Positions 1 to 10,248 of a DNA stretch of 64,000 bases are shown piece by piece (the stretch's first letter is position 1; each line of letters begins with the position of its first letter). The position numbers were made by a program, and so were the translations under genes. The notes below the pieces were generated by a model. That model was not told the origin of the DNA. It worked only from the letters and a program-made list of their open reading frames with translations, and ran no database searches. Source of the DNA: Rotaria sp. Silwood1 (taxonomy: Eukaryota; Rotifera; Eurotatoria; Philodinida; Philodinidae); the NCBI GenBank assembly GCA_905250075.1, contig CAJNOP010000079.1:319698-383697 (forward strand), given 5' to 3'.

Positions 1-950
1 TAGACATCGAGATGAGTACCTAGAAGGAATCTAGGGTTAGTTTCGCGGAGAATTAGAGGAATTGGCAGTATATTCCTTATAGAAAATGTTTCTCTTATAA
101 CAGATCTACTGTCAATTCCTCTAATTTCCCGAGGAACTAATCCTAGATTCCTTCTAGGTACTCACGTCAGTACCTAGGGATTATCTGCAGAACTAAGATA
201 ATTCCTCAGTTCCCCGATATTTTTTTGTATCCAGCAACAGTTTATTTCTGATCGCATCTCGATGGTGAAAGCTCAGTACCCTCCAGTTCCCTTGCAATTC
301 TTTCATAGTTACTCTATTGCTCCTTGAAAGTTTCGATAATAATTCCCCGACTAAAATTTTCTCGATGATTGGTACGAAAGTTTTTATTGTTTAAATCGGT
401 GTATAGAAATTGATTACGTGTGGTGATTTCTCCAGGAAATAACCCTAGGTTCCCTTCAGGTACTCATTTCAATACCTAGGGAATGTCAGCAGAACCAAGA
501 TAATTCCTCGGTTCCCAGACATTTTTTCTTGTTTAGTAAATATTCCTCTTACAGCTGACATAGTGTCAATTCCGCTAACTTCCCAAGAAACTAATCCTTG
601 GTTCCTTCTAGGTACTCATCTCAGCACCTAGGAAATGTCAGCGGAACATCAGTTATAAGACAAATATTTTCTAAAAAAGAAAAAAAATGCCGGAGAACCG
701 AGGAATTATCTCAGTTCTGCTGATAATCCCTAGGTACTGACGTGAATACCTAGAAGAAATCTAGGGTTAGTTCCTCGAAGAATTAGAGGAATTGGCAGTA
801 GATCTGTTATAAGAGAAACATTTTCTATAAGGAATATACTGCCAATTCCTCTAATTCTCCGCGAAACTAACCCTAGATTCCTTCTAGGTACTCATCTCGA
901 TGTCTAGGAATTATCAGTAGAACTGAAATAATTCCTCGGCTATCCTGAGT
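1..950. repeat. Nested palindromic repeat array
   Basis: Bases 1 to about 216 are close to the reverse complement of about 690-906; the outer 110 bases match almost perfectly. Each arm is itself a hairpin: about 14-70 pairs with about 112-166. A related, more diverged unit lies at about 430-690. Each unit ends in a stretch like ATAATTCCTC followed by GTTCCC. No coding sequence is visible. The left end of the array lies outside the window. It looks like a foldback or satellite-type mobile repeat of unknown family. Confidence 0.75.
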
Positions 951-1366
951 TTTTATGTGTTTTGTATGATTATAATTGCATGTAGATAGTGTCACTTGCT
1001 ATAGTTATTTGAGGAAGTGACTGTAGGTTCCTTCTTGAAAGTGAGCACATATATTGGGTACTGTCTTATGGCGATATCAGTTCCCTTGATTAGAATTATC
1101 TGTCAGTTCTAGCCATTTCTTCAGTTCTTCGTGTATGGAATTGTCATTTAATCAATTTCTTTGACAGAAATGAGGATTTGAGGGGTGATTGAGCCTTAAA
1201 AGTGTGGTGATTTTTTCTTAGACGTCATTCCCTTCGGAGGAATTGAAGAAGGAAATAAGTAGTAACTGTGAATGATATGAATATCAATTCTCATTTCCTC
1301 TACAATTTTAGCTATTTTTGTAGGTGTTTAAAGGAATTGAAAGAATTCTCAAATCTCAGTCCTTGG
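951..1366. other. No gene seen
   Basis: AT-rich spacer between two inverted-repeat structures. No coding frame, RNA gene or clear repeat was seen. Confidence 0.5.
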
Positions 1367-1811
1367 ACACTGCTGCATACAAGGACAAAAAAATAGTGTA
1401 AGAGTCAAATGCATTGTATTCAATAGTGTTATAATAGGTAATGCAACATATGTGAATGTTGTACAAAATAATTTTTCTCTGCTTCTAGACAACATTGCTC
1501 AATTACATTTGTATAAGAAGAATCTTATGTCAAGAGTGCATACTCAAAGATGATATAATGTGATATTTTTAAAAATTATGCTTGGTGCTGTTACACTTGA
1601 CCGAAGGAAAAAAAATCAAATTATATTATCATTGAGTATGCACTTTTGACCTAAGATTCTTCTTATACAAATATAAAAGAGTAATGTTGTCTACAAGCAG
1701 AGAAAAATTATTTAGTACAGCATTCATATACGTTGCGTTACCTATTATAACACAATTAAATGCAATGGATTTGACTATGACACTACTTTTTTTGTCCTTG
1801 TATGTGCTGCC
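1367..1811. repeat. Inverted repeat, about 190 bp arms
   Basis: The left arm (about 1367-1563) is a diverged reverse complement of the right arm (about 1623-1811), with about 60 bp between them. Matching landmarks are GAGTGCATACTCA on the left with TGAGTATGCAC on the right, and ACAAGGACAAAAAAA on the left with TTTTTTTGTCCTTGT on the right. Both arms contain short open frames but nothing recognisable. It resembles a MITE or foldback element; terminal duplications were not identified. Confidence 0.7.
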
Positions 1812-2512
1812 TATCTGCATCTTCACATGTTGTAGAGTGTCTATTCTTGATGATCGACGAGAGCTTACTATTTAATTTTTTCTTCCTGCTGTTATACACC
1901 TCAAGAACAAAATTATTTTTTGTTCTGTTTTTTTTTCTTTTTTTCGTTTGGACTATCGCACTCAAATATTGAGAATAGCACGTTTTGTGGCGATATCCTT
2001 GAGGATGATAATGTTGATAGTCATTTTATTCAAGGGCAATTTGGATTTGTGTAATGCTTGCTCTTCAGTATTGTCTGGCAACTCCGATTGTCAATAAAAA
2101 TAACAAGGTGAGAAAACAATTCTGTCGAATAGTAAATGATGTTGAAATAACTACAAATACAATACCATAACTGCAGTAGTTTGAAATAAAAAAAATATTT
2201 TGTTCGATTTTCTAAATACATGTATGGATATTAATTTTGGAATAATATTTGGTATTATAAAGAATTATTTTTTTTCTTCATCTCTTTATTAATCTTAATT
2301 ATTGATTTAGAGTGCATGCTTTTCAAATTGTTTCTATTGTTTGAACGATCTATCTTGATAAAAGAAATATGACGATTGAAATTCTTTTTTTAAAAGCATA
2401 TGTACATCATACACGAAGGGTTCTTGACTTGGACACATGCAAGTGGACTAAGGAAAAAAGAAACACAGAGAGAGAGAGAGAGAGAGGACGAAGAACTATG
2501 GCAATTCTTGAG
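1812..2512. other. No gene seen; short GA microsatellite
   Basis: AT-rich sequence with no recognisable coding region. A short (AG)n tract lies at about 2468-2488, just before the telomere-type repeats. Confidence 0.5.
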
Positions 2513-3250
2513 GGTGTGGGTGTGGGTGTGGGTGTGGGTGTGGGTGTGGGTGTGGGTGTGGGTGTGGGTGTGGGTGTGGGTGTGGGTGTTGGTGAGGGTG
2601 TGGGTGTGGGTGTTGGTGAGGGTGTGGGTGTGGGTGGGTGTGAGTGTGGGTGGGTGGGTGATTGGGTGTGGGCGTGGGAGTGAATAGAATGCTTCGACCT
2701 ATACCCACACCCACACTCACACCACCCACCCACCCATCTACACCCACACCCACACCCCACACTCACACTCCACACTCCACACTCACACCCCATATCCACA
2801 CCCACATCCACACTCACACCCCATATCCACATCCACACCCATATCAATACCCACACCCCATACCCACACCCACACCCACACCCACCTAGGCGCCCATACC
2901 CACACGTCCACACCCGCCCCACACCTACACTCACCACCCACACCGGACACCTGACACCTATACACGAACCCACACCCATACACTCCACCCACATTCCACA
3001 CCTCACACCCACACCCCACACTCTAATAAGTCTATCCACGCCTACATACCCACACCTCCCACACTATCGCCCACACCCAGCATCCCACCTACCCACAGCC
3101 CATATCGACACCCACACCCACACCACACCCCACACCCTAATAAATCTATCCACAACCACAACCACACGCACACGCAGACCCATACGCCAGCGACACCAAT
3201 ACCCACCCACACCCCAGAGACAACAAAACTCACTCACAGTCACATCCACA
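2513..3250. repeat. Head-to-head telomere-type repeats (TGTGGG)n / (CCCACA)n
   Basis: About 2513-2690 is a fairly pure TGTGGG array on the plus strand. From 2699 to about 3250 the sequence switches to the complementary CCCACA type and becomes increasingly degenerate (CCACACTCC, CCCATATCC and similar). TGTGGG is the known bdelloid telomere repeat. G-rich followed by C-rich, read left to right, is the order expected when two chromosome ends are joined head to head. Long open frames here in several phases are low-complexity artefacts. Confidence 0.85.
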
Positions 3251-3882
3251 CACCCTTGTTAGATGTTATTCTGACGGTGAATATAGTTTCTTTCATTGGA
3301 TTGATAATTAGAAAGAAGACTAGAATAAGAAAGTATCTGTCACCCTACAGATTGTTTTTTTTGTAGATTTGCTGCTTTATTTTTAAACATGCACAAAAAT
3401 TGTGTATTGTTGTCGTGATTGTTACTCTTGATAAGAAAAATAATTTGGAGAAGAAAAGTAGTAGAATGGAAAAAATATGTTTGTGTCTTTGATTGTTTTA
3501 CCAACTTATGGTTATATTTACATGCGCTGATTGTAAAAATAAATTTCAAAAACAACTACATGGCATACTGACTTCTTCGGTTTTTGGTTGATAAAGTATT
3601 TTTTTTCCATTCATGGCTTATATCAGAGAGAAAATTTTTTCGATTGTCAATGCGACCATGTGCTCTCCTTTCTTCGATTTTTGTATGATAAATAGACGTA
3701 TGGGTTTTTTCTTATCGATGGCGCAACTACAAGTTGCATGTCTGACGTAGATATTTGCGCACTTGTTGAAGCAAGGAAGAACAGAACAAATCTTAAAAAA
3801 AGCGACGTTTACTTACATAGATTTCTTACTCATTTTCTTCTAGACTTGTTTGCCATTAGACGAATACGCAAAATATTGAGGG
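3251..3882. other. Spacer upstream of vWA-PBZ gene
   Basis: AT-rich sequence with no repeat or coding region recognised. It presumably contains the promoter and 5' untranslated region of the gene starting at 3883, but no defined element can be pointed to. Confidence 0.4.
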
Positions 3883-5504
3883 ATGGCTGCTGGTAATTCA
3901 AATCTGGGTACGTTTTGATAAAAATGCTCATATAAACGCGAGATAACTTTCAAAACTTGATTAGATCTTGCATTTGCGATGGATTGCACAAGTTCGATGG
4001 GTTCCTACATCAAAAGTGCGAAGGACAACATTCGTGTAATTATCGACGAAATTGTTGCAAAGGAAATGATAACTATACGTCTAGCACTCATCGAGTATCG
4101 AGATCATCCACCTCAGGTCTGTGTGAAAACAGATGTAAATAATTGAAAACTCTAATCAATATCAAATGTACATGTTTAGGACAGCACATTCGTGACCCGT
4201 GTGCATGGTTTTACGAATACGGTGACGGAAATGAAAGGATGGTTGGAACAATGCAGTGCTCTTGGTGGTGGAGATGGACCAGAAGCAGTGGCTGACGCAC
4301 TTCACGATGCCCTAAACCTCTCCTGGCGTTCTGACGCTGCCAAAATCTGCATTCTCATTTCGGATGCCCCACCACATGGACTTGTTCGGGCAGGTGACGG
4401 CTTTCCAGATGGCTGCCCTGCAGGTCATGATCCACTCAACATCGTTCGAAAGATGGCTGAGAAAAATATCACACTCTATACCGTTGGTGTTGAACCTCCA
4501 ATCAGTAATTTGTTTCTCTCTGCCTCAATCTACATACTTCAAACCTTGTCTATTATATTCTTCCTATTCTAGTACCCTATCGTGAGTTTTTCATGACAAT
4601 TGCACATATTACCGGTGGACAATACGTTCCAATGGTTGATGCAAATCGACTTGCCCAAATGATTATTGGCGGAGTACGCGAAGAGATATCCATCGATCGT
4701 GTTATGGATACTGCGAAACGCGACATAGCTCGAGAAATGCGCAAAGCAGCGTCAGACGGAGTTGACGATATAGAAACAGCCAGACGACTACAACGAGTTT
4801 TTTCGGACAAGAACATAGTAGTCAATCGCATGAAAAATGAGGCTGGAGCACCGTCAAAAGCAGCGGAAGAATGCTACTCGAAGTGTGTCGACATGTCTGA
4901 TATACAGCAACAATACAAGCAAACACAGACAGTGTCACATACAAAACCAGCTGAAATGGACTATAAATTAGAAGAGGAAAAAACAGTCAGTTTAGAACAA
5001 GCAAAACGCATTGTTCAGAAGGCCAAAAACTGGGATTACTCAACTATTGATCAAGCTGAAAACAATGGTAATCCATCATGCAAACATGGGACAAGATGTC
5101 ATGATCATAGTGAATATCATCGAGCAAGATTTTCACATCCGGAGAACGATAATCTTTCTACACAACGGAAATACGAAACCAAATCCAATCACCATAACAC
5201 TCAGTATCGAGCAGCACATCGCACCACTCAAAAAGATAGTAATCGTATACCATGCAAATACGAAGAAAGATGTCATGACCATAGTGAATATCACCGTGCA
5301 AAATATTCACATACTGAAAACGAAAGTCGTCGCACACCTTGCAAACATAAAGAAAATTGTCATGATCATAGTGAATCCCATCGTGGGGCGTTCTCACATC
5401 CTGAAACTGATGATCATCATATACAATGCAAACATGGTTCGAGTTGTTACGATAATAGTGATTATCATCGAACGAAGTATTCACATCCAAATATATCCAG
5501 TTAA
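3883..5504 (+). CDS. vWA-domain protein with C-terminal PBZ-type zinc fingers
   Basis: Four exons: 3883-3907, 3965-4116, 4180-4504 and 4573-5504, joined by short GT-AG introns, giving one continuous frame of 477 aa. Residues about 9-230 form a von Willebrand factor A domain. The metal-site motif DCTSSMGS (D15, T17, S19) and the later GGGDGPEAV and ILISDAPPH segments are all present. The C-terminus (about residue 360 onward) carries four fingers of the form C-x4-C, then H and F/Y-x-H, for example PCKYEERCHDHSEYHRAKYS. This matches the PBZ (poly(ADP-ribose)-binding) consensus. Inferred role: a scaffold that recognises ADP-ribosylated targets. The next gene downstream on the same strand (10249-18737) ends in very similar fingers, so the two may act together. 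The domain calls are firm; the cellular role is inference. Confidence 0.82.
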
Positions 5505-6274
5505 TCAAGTGATAAACATTAAGAAATTACTGTATACTCCATTTCTTTGCTTTTCGTTCGCACTTTATATTTTACGTTAATACACATTCCAACTGGAATT
5601 CAAAAAAATATTTAGTTTTATGCTCATAATTCTCTTTCATTTCTTTTTTGAAAAGAGGCGCTCTGGCAGATTGATAAAACTGTTAATCCGGTCTTTTTCA
5701 TTATCGCAACACGTGTTCTATGGAAGTCATTTTGTTTACCTTTTGGTAAATGTGTAATAAGCAATCTTTTCGCTGGCGCTGTAACACACATTATTCGTTT
5801 CGTTCTCACACATTGCATGTCAAATGAAAAGAAAGGAAAAAAGGCATATGTAAGAACGACAAGAATCCATTACGCTATTCAAATCGTAGTGTGAGTTTTT
5901 CTGTTGTTACTGTCATCACAAAGAGAGTACAGAAAAAAAATTTCCCCATGAGTCATAACAATGATTGAGGGTAGTTATGGTGATAATTACGTGAATGCGA
6001 TAAAATTCAATTTGAATAAATCCGTACAAGTTTGCAAAGCCATGGCTCATACAGATAAATATCTGATCAAAAATGACGCCATTTTTGCAGTGATCGACAG
6101 AACTGAATAAGGACAATGTTTCCTGTCGCCCTTACCAGAGACGGTAACTACATTATATATGCACGAAACAAATAATCTGCTCTACGACTCGATCATTCTC
6201 GAATAAGAAGAACTAGCTGAAGTATCCCATGTTACCTGGGAAACTCAATATTTCACACTTAACATATTGGAAAG
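5505..6274. other. No gene seen
   Basis: AT-rich 3' flank of the vWA-PBZ gene. A polyadenylation region is presumably near 5505-5620, but no certain signal or other feature was found. Confidence 0.45.
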
Positions 6275-6354
6275 GGTGCGGATGTGGCTGTGGCTGTGGT
6301 CCGTGAATGTGAGGCATGTGGGTGTGAATGTGGATAGAGTTATTACCTACACCC
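6275..6354. repeat. Degenerate telomere-type tract interrupted by a MITE
   Basis: TGTGGG-like units (GGTGCGGATGTGG, CATGTGGGTGTGAATGTGG) run up to the hAT-type MITE at 6355. The tract resumes in CCCACA orientation after the MITE at 7206-7232 (CTACACTCACACCCACACCC). Without the MITE this is a short head-to-head telomere-repeat pair like the others in the window. Confidence 0.65.
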
Positions 6355-7205
6355 CAGAGATGTCCATCGCGGCGCTGCCGCGGTAGCGGTTAGTGGGGCG
6401 GCAGCGGCAAAGGTTTTTGGAAAAGCATCACGGCGCGACAGATTTTCAAAAGTATCGTGGCGGCAGCGGCAATTTATCTTTTTTGGTCATCGCGGCGCGG
6501 CAGCGGTAGAAATTTTAAAAACTTCTTTTATCATATTTGAAAAAATTAACAGTGCTAAGAATTAATGAAAGTGCTAATCAACTTATATCAATTTCCTTTT
6601 TCATAAAAATGTTGATTCTATTTTTTTTTAAATGAACAAAAAAGAAGTCACTTTTGAATGGGTCACATGCAAAAGAGAAACCGTGAAATTTTGCAGTTGA
6701 GTATCTTATTCTAAATAATCTATCTCCCTTTCAACTGCATTCTCTGAATATCTCTAAACACCCATCATTTTTTATCTCTTTTTGATTTAAAACATACTGT
6801 GCGAAGATGGAAATTTATTGTCATTTGGTGTTTATCCTTCTTTCAAGAATATTTTAAGAAACAGACTTTTTTCTTTCAGTTTTAATTGCTCTCTATGAAA
6901 TCATAATTGTGGCTACTGTAGTAGATCAATCGCTGTCGTTCATTTCTTTTTATGTAAATACTCGAGTGAATCATTCGTGTAAGTTAAATAGTACACATTT
7001 TCTCTTTTTAGAGGGGCACAGGTTCTATGAACTGCACATTTAATAGCGTCGCAGCAGCGGCAAGATTCTTTTTAGTGTATCGCGGCGCGACAGTGGCACG
7101 GCATAGCTGGTTCTAAGCGCGTCGCGGCAGCGGAGGGGTAGCTTTTCTTTTGTGTACCATCGGGGCGCGGCAGCGGCAAATGTTCTGCCGCGATGGGCAT
7201 CTCTG
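6355..7205. mobile_element. hAT-type MITE, 851 bp
   Basis: The left terminus CAGAGATGTCCATCGCGGC is matched by an inverted right terminus GCCGCGATGGGCATCTCTG. The flanking 8 bp are CTACACCC on the left and CTACACTC on the right, a 7/8 target-site duplication. The CAGAG tip and 8 bp duplication are typical of hAT elements. Inside both ends are GC-rich subterminal repeats (GCGGCAGCGGCA type), unlike the AT-rich core. No transposase is encoded, so it is non-autonomous. A shorter relative lies at 37910-38223. It inserted into a telomere-type repeat tract. Confidence 0.85.
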
Positions 7206-7232
7206 CTACACTCACACCCACACCCTGCAGTA
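7206..7232. repeat. CCCACA-type telomere tract, right of the MITE
   Basis: Continuation of the tract interrupted at 6354. Its first 8 bp are the right copy of the MITE target-site duplication. Confidence 0.6.
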
Positions 7233-8060
7233 AAAACCTTTTCATATAACTCATTTTTTGCCCATGAATCAGTATAATTATTCACTCGAGGTGGACCACC
7301 GGAAAATTTTTCGAAAAAATGAAAGTCGATCGAACGTTTCGAAACTTACATAGATCGACTCAATTTTTGCGTTGATTTCAAATATATCATATAGTAAATA
7401 ACAATTCTGACTATTCACAAGCAAATTGATCAAATATTAATGAAAATACGTAGTTTTTAGCACATTTGAGTATTGTGTATTTCGCCAAGGTGTCTTGCCC
7501 ACTGATTATGATCCGTGTAATCCTACCATTTTGTAGAGTTTTGAGAGGGCTATCAAATAATTTATAATTGACAGTGAATATAAGCTTGTACAGCACGATA
7601 GGATGGAATTTTTTTTATGGGTGTTCTCATCCTATATATATGAGTGAACAGTGCTATCCACAACAAACGTTGAAAGAAGAATATTTCTCATACTTCTATA
7701 TACCATTCGATAGAGAAATCAATGAACTTTCATCTGATATACAGCTCAAATTATAAAAGAGTTACATAAGACAGGAAAACTTTTCGCACAAACAGGATAT
7801 CTCATGACCGTATCGGAGACAGATAATCTCAAGTTTTGAGTCAGCCATATTCACGCACAATGAGCTCTAATGATCTGATTTGAGCGAAAATCAACTCGCC
7901 GAAACAAAATTAACTAATGAGAAAATAAGAAACTCATTTTTGAGAGGGGAGTCGATTTCATCACTTAACCATCGTTCGCCCTCCCCCTCTTTTAAAGGGA
8001 CCAGGAACAACACGAAATCCAAAATAATAGTAACATTTTGTTGTGGGAGCGAGCTTTATC
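7233..8060. other. No gene seen
   Basis: No convincing coding region. The phrase TATACCATTCGATAGAGAA at about 7694 recurs at about 8110 and about 34284, which suggests fragments of one dispersed repeat. Confidence 0.4.
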
Positions 8061-8098
8061 TATGCCCACACCTACATCCTCACCCACACTCACACCTA
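8061..8098. repeat. Short CCCACA-type telomere-like tract
   Basis: Degenerate units (GCCCACACCTACATCCTCACCC) in C-rich orientation, immediately before a tandem duplication. Confidence 0.55.
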
Positions 8099-8101
8099 GT
8101 A

Positions 8102-8451
8102 AATGAGTTATACACCATTCGATAGAGAATTAAATTCTACATCTATTACACATGTTTTGATTCACCGGTTATGCTTGAGTGATTTCCAGGAAATCCGTTT
8201 TTTCTAAGCAATCGTGAACACTTGCGTTGATACTTCAGTTCTTTGCGAATAACTCGTCTTACAAGTATGGCCGGTGAATGAGTTATATATCATTCCGTGG
8301 AGAATTGAATTCTGCATCTAGTACGGATGTGCGGATTCACCGACCACGCTTGAGTGATTTCCACGACATCCTTTTTTTCAGAGCAATCGTGAATAGTGGT
8401 GTTCCTACTTCATTTCTGTGTGAATAACTACTCTCATAACTGTCGCGGTTG
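8102..8451. repeat. Tandem duplication, about 175 bp unit, two copies
   Basis: Copy 1 begins at 8102 and copy 2 at 8277. Both start AATGAGTTATA and continue with matching segments (GAGAATT, CTTGAGTGATTTCCA, GCAATCGTGAA) at moderate divergence. No coding content is seen. Confidence 0.7.
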
Positions 8452-9268
8452 GATAGGAGAAGCACTATCCGAGAAAAAATTGAATTTTATCTGTGAGAGT
8501 GGTGTCTTAATGCACGTAAAATTGTGGGAAGGAAAGATATGGCTGGTGGATGATAGAGGGCGCTTTGTCGCGTGCTACTTCATGTGGGTGGTGCTGGGGC
8601 TTGTTTTCTCAATTTGTGATGCATAAAATGGAAATGTAGTAATAGAGGCTGATGGTATCAGCTACTTATTTGGAGTATTTGTTGTTGCAACTAAGAAAAA
8701 TTTTTGGGTATTCCTTGAACTGGTAATGGTAATCGTGCTTCTGTTTTCTATTGGTTAACTTTTGCTGAAATATGATTGGTCGTCATGGTAGCTTCACATC
8801 GGTAGTCTCATATACATCCTGTTATTTGGAATGATTAGCTTTTTACGTCATAAAAATAAACTTCACTCATAGACTACATGTAAAATTTACTTCGGTCGTT
8901 CTCGTTATTCTCTGCTTGTGAACTATACTTTAAACAGACGCAATAAGATTCCAACACACATATTTACTTCAGAATAGCAAAAGAAAATAATTGACTAGGA
9001 AGATGTGAATCGTTCTTTGACAAAATTTGTATTGCTTGTTGTTGAAAAAGAAACGAAATTTAATGCTATTGGTTGACTATCATAAACATCGAATCAAGTC
9101 ATGTTCGAAGTTTCTTTTATTTGCGCGTGAAAGCTACCGTCGATTTCTTCCACTCACTGGATGAAATGAACAACATGCATCACACGTGGTGCAATACAAT
9201 GCTATAAAAGACGCAGTTATTTTTCATTATTTCATTTTCAACTTTGCGAGAATACATCCTATGCCGCG
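8452..9268. other. No gene seen
   Basis: No recognisable gene or repeat. The short open frames are not supported by any motif. Confidence 0.4.
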
Positions 9269-10137
9269 ATGTTGAACATTCCGGAAGCAGTTCCGCCCCC
9301 GGAACCAGTTCCATAAAATTCCCGGAATTCCCAGAACTAAGTTCAGACGGAATTACCCCGAATTCCCAGCAATTCCGGAATCGCACGGAATTCCTAGGAA
9401 TTCCGTGCGATTTCGTGTAATTCCGTCTCGACTCAATTCCCGGAATTCCGTGCCGGAATTACTTCCCGCCCTCACCCTCACGCATAGTGTTGTGACTGAA
9501 TATTATTCTCTCGTATAAGTAAGTAATTCCGGTACTGAATTCCGGGAATTGAGTCGAGCGGGAATCGTACGCACTTTGGCGGAATTTCCGGGAATTCCTA
9601 GAAATTCTGTCCGATTCCGGAATTCTGACAATTGTTGGCAATTCCATCTCCACTCAATTCCCGGAATTTCGAAATGAGACGGAATTTCTAGGAATTCCGT
9701 GTAATTCCGTCGCGACTCAATTCCCGGAATTACGTACCGGAATTAGTTCCCGCCCTCACCCTCACGCATAGTGTTGTGACTGAAGATTATTCTCTCATAT
9801 AAGTAAGTAATTCCGGTACGGAATTCCGGGAATTGGGTCGCGAGGAAATCGCACGGAATTGGACGAAATTCCGGAATTGGTGGGGATTTCATCGCCACTC
9901 AATTCCCGGAATCCGACAGAATTCCGTTCAATTCCGGAATTGCTGGGAATTCGCTTGAATTCCGTCTGGTTCCGGAATTGCTGAGAATTCGAAGTAATTC
10001 CGTCTGGAATAAGTTCCGAGAATTGACGGAACTCGGTCAGTGACTAGTAGGTCTGTTATTGGGAATGACGATCGAGTTCTCAGAATTGAATGGAACTGGT
10101 TCCGGGGGCGGAACTGATTCCGCAATGTTCAACATTA
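9269..10137. mobile_element. Foldback/MITE-like element built of GGAATTCC palindromes
   Basis: The left end TGTTGAACATTCCGGAA, followed by CAGTTCCGCCCCCGGAAC, is repeated inverted at the right end (GTTCCGGGGGCGGAACTG, then TTCCGCAATGTTCAACA), giving termini of about 45 bp. The interior is packed with variants of CCGGAATTCC in both orientations. It also holds a direct repeat of roughly 130 bp (about 9425-9560 and about 9715-9850) containing CCGCCCTCACCCTCACGCA. No coding region. Exact target duplications are obscured because the tip AATGTTGAACATT is itself palindromic. Confidence 0.75.
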
Positions 10138-10248
10138 CGGAATAAGATGACTGCTCAACTTTGCGGAGTTCTGTTGAATTTTACTTGCACATTGAATTTC
10201 TATAGAATATATACATAAAGAGATTTTTCGTTTTTAGATTGACTAACC

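Noticed and set aside
2369..3249. Overlapping open frames in all phases over the telomere-type repeats
   Set aside because: Low-complexity TGTGGG/CCCACA sequence is open in several frames by composition; no start context, domain or codon signal.
9269..10137. CRISPR-like array
   Set aside because: The repeats are short GGAATTCC palindromes with irregular spacing and matched inverted ends, in a eukaryotic context with no cas genes.
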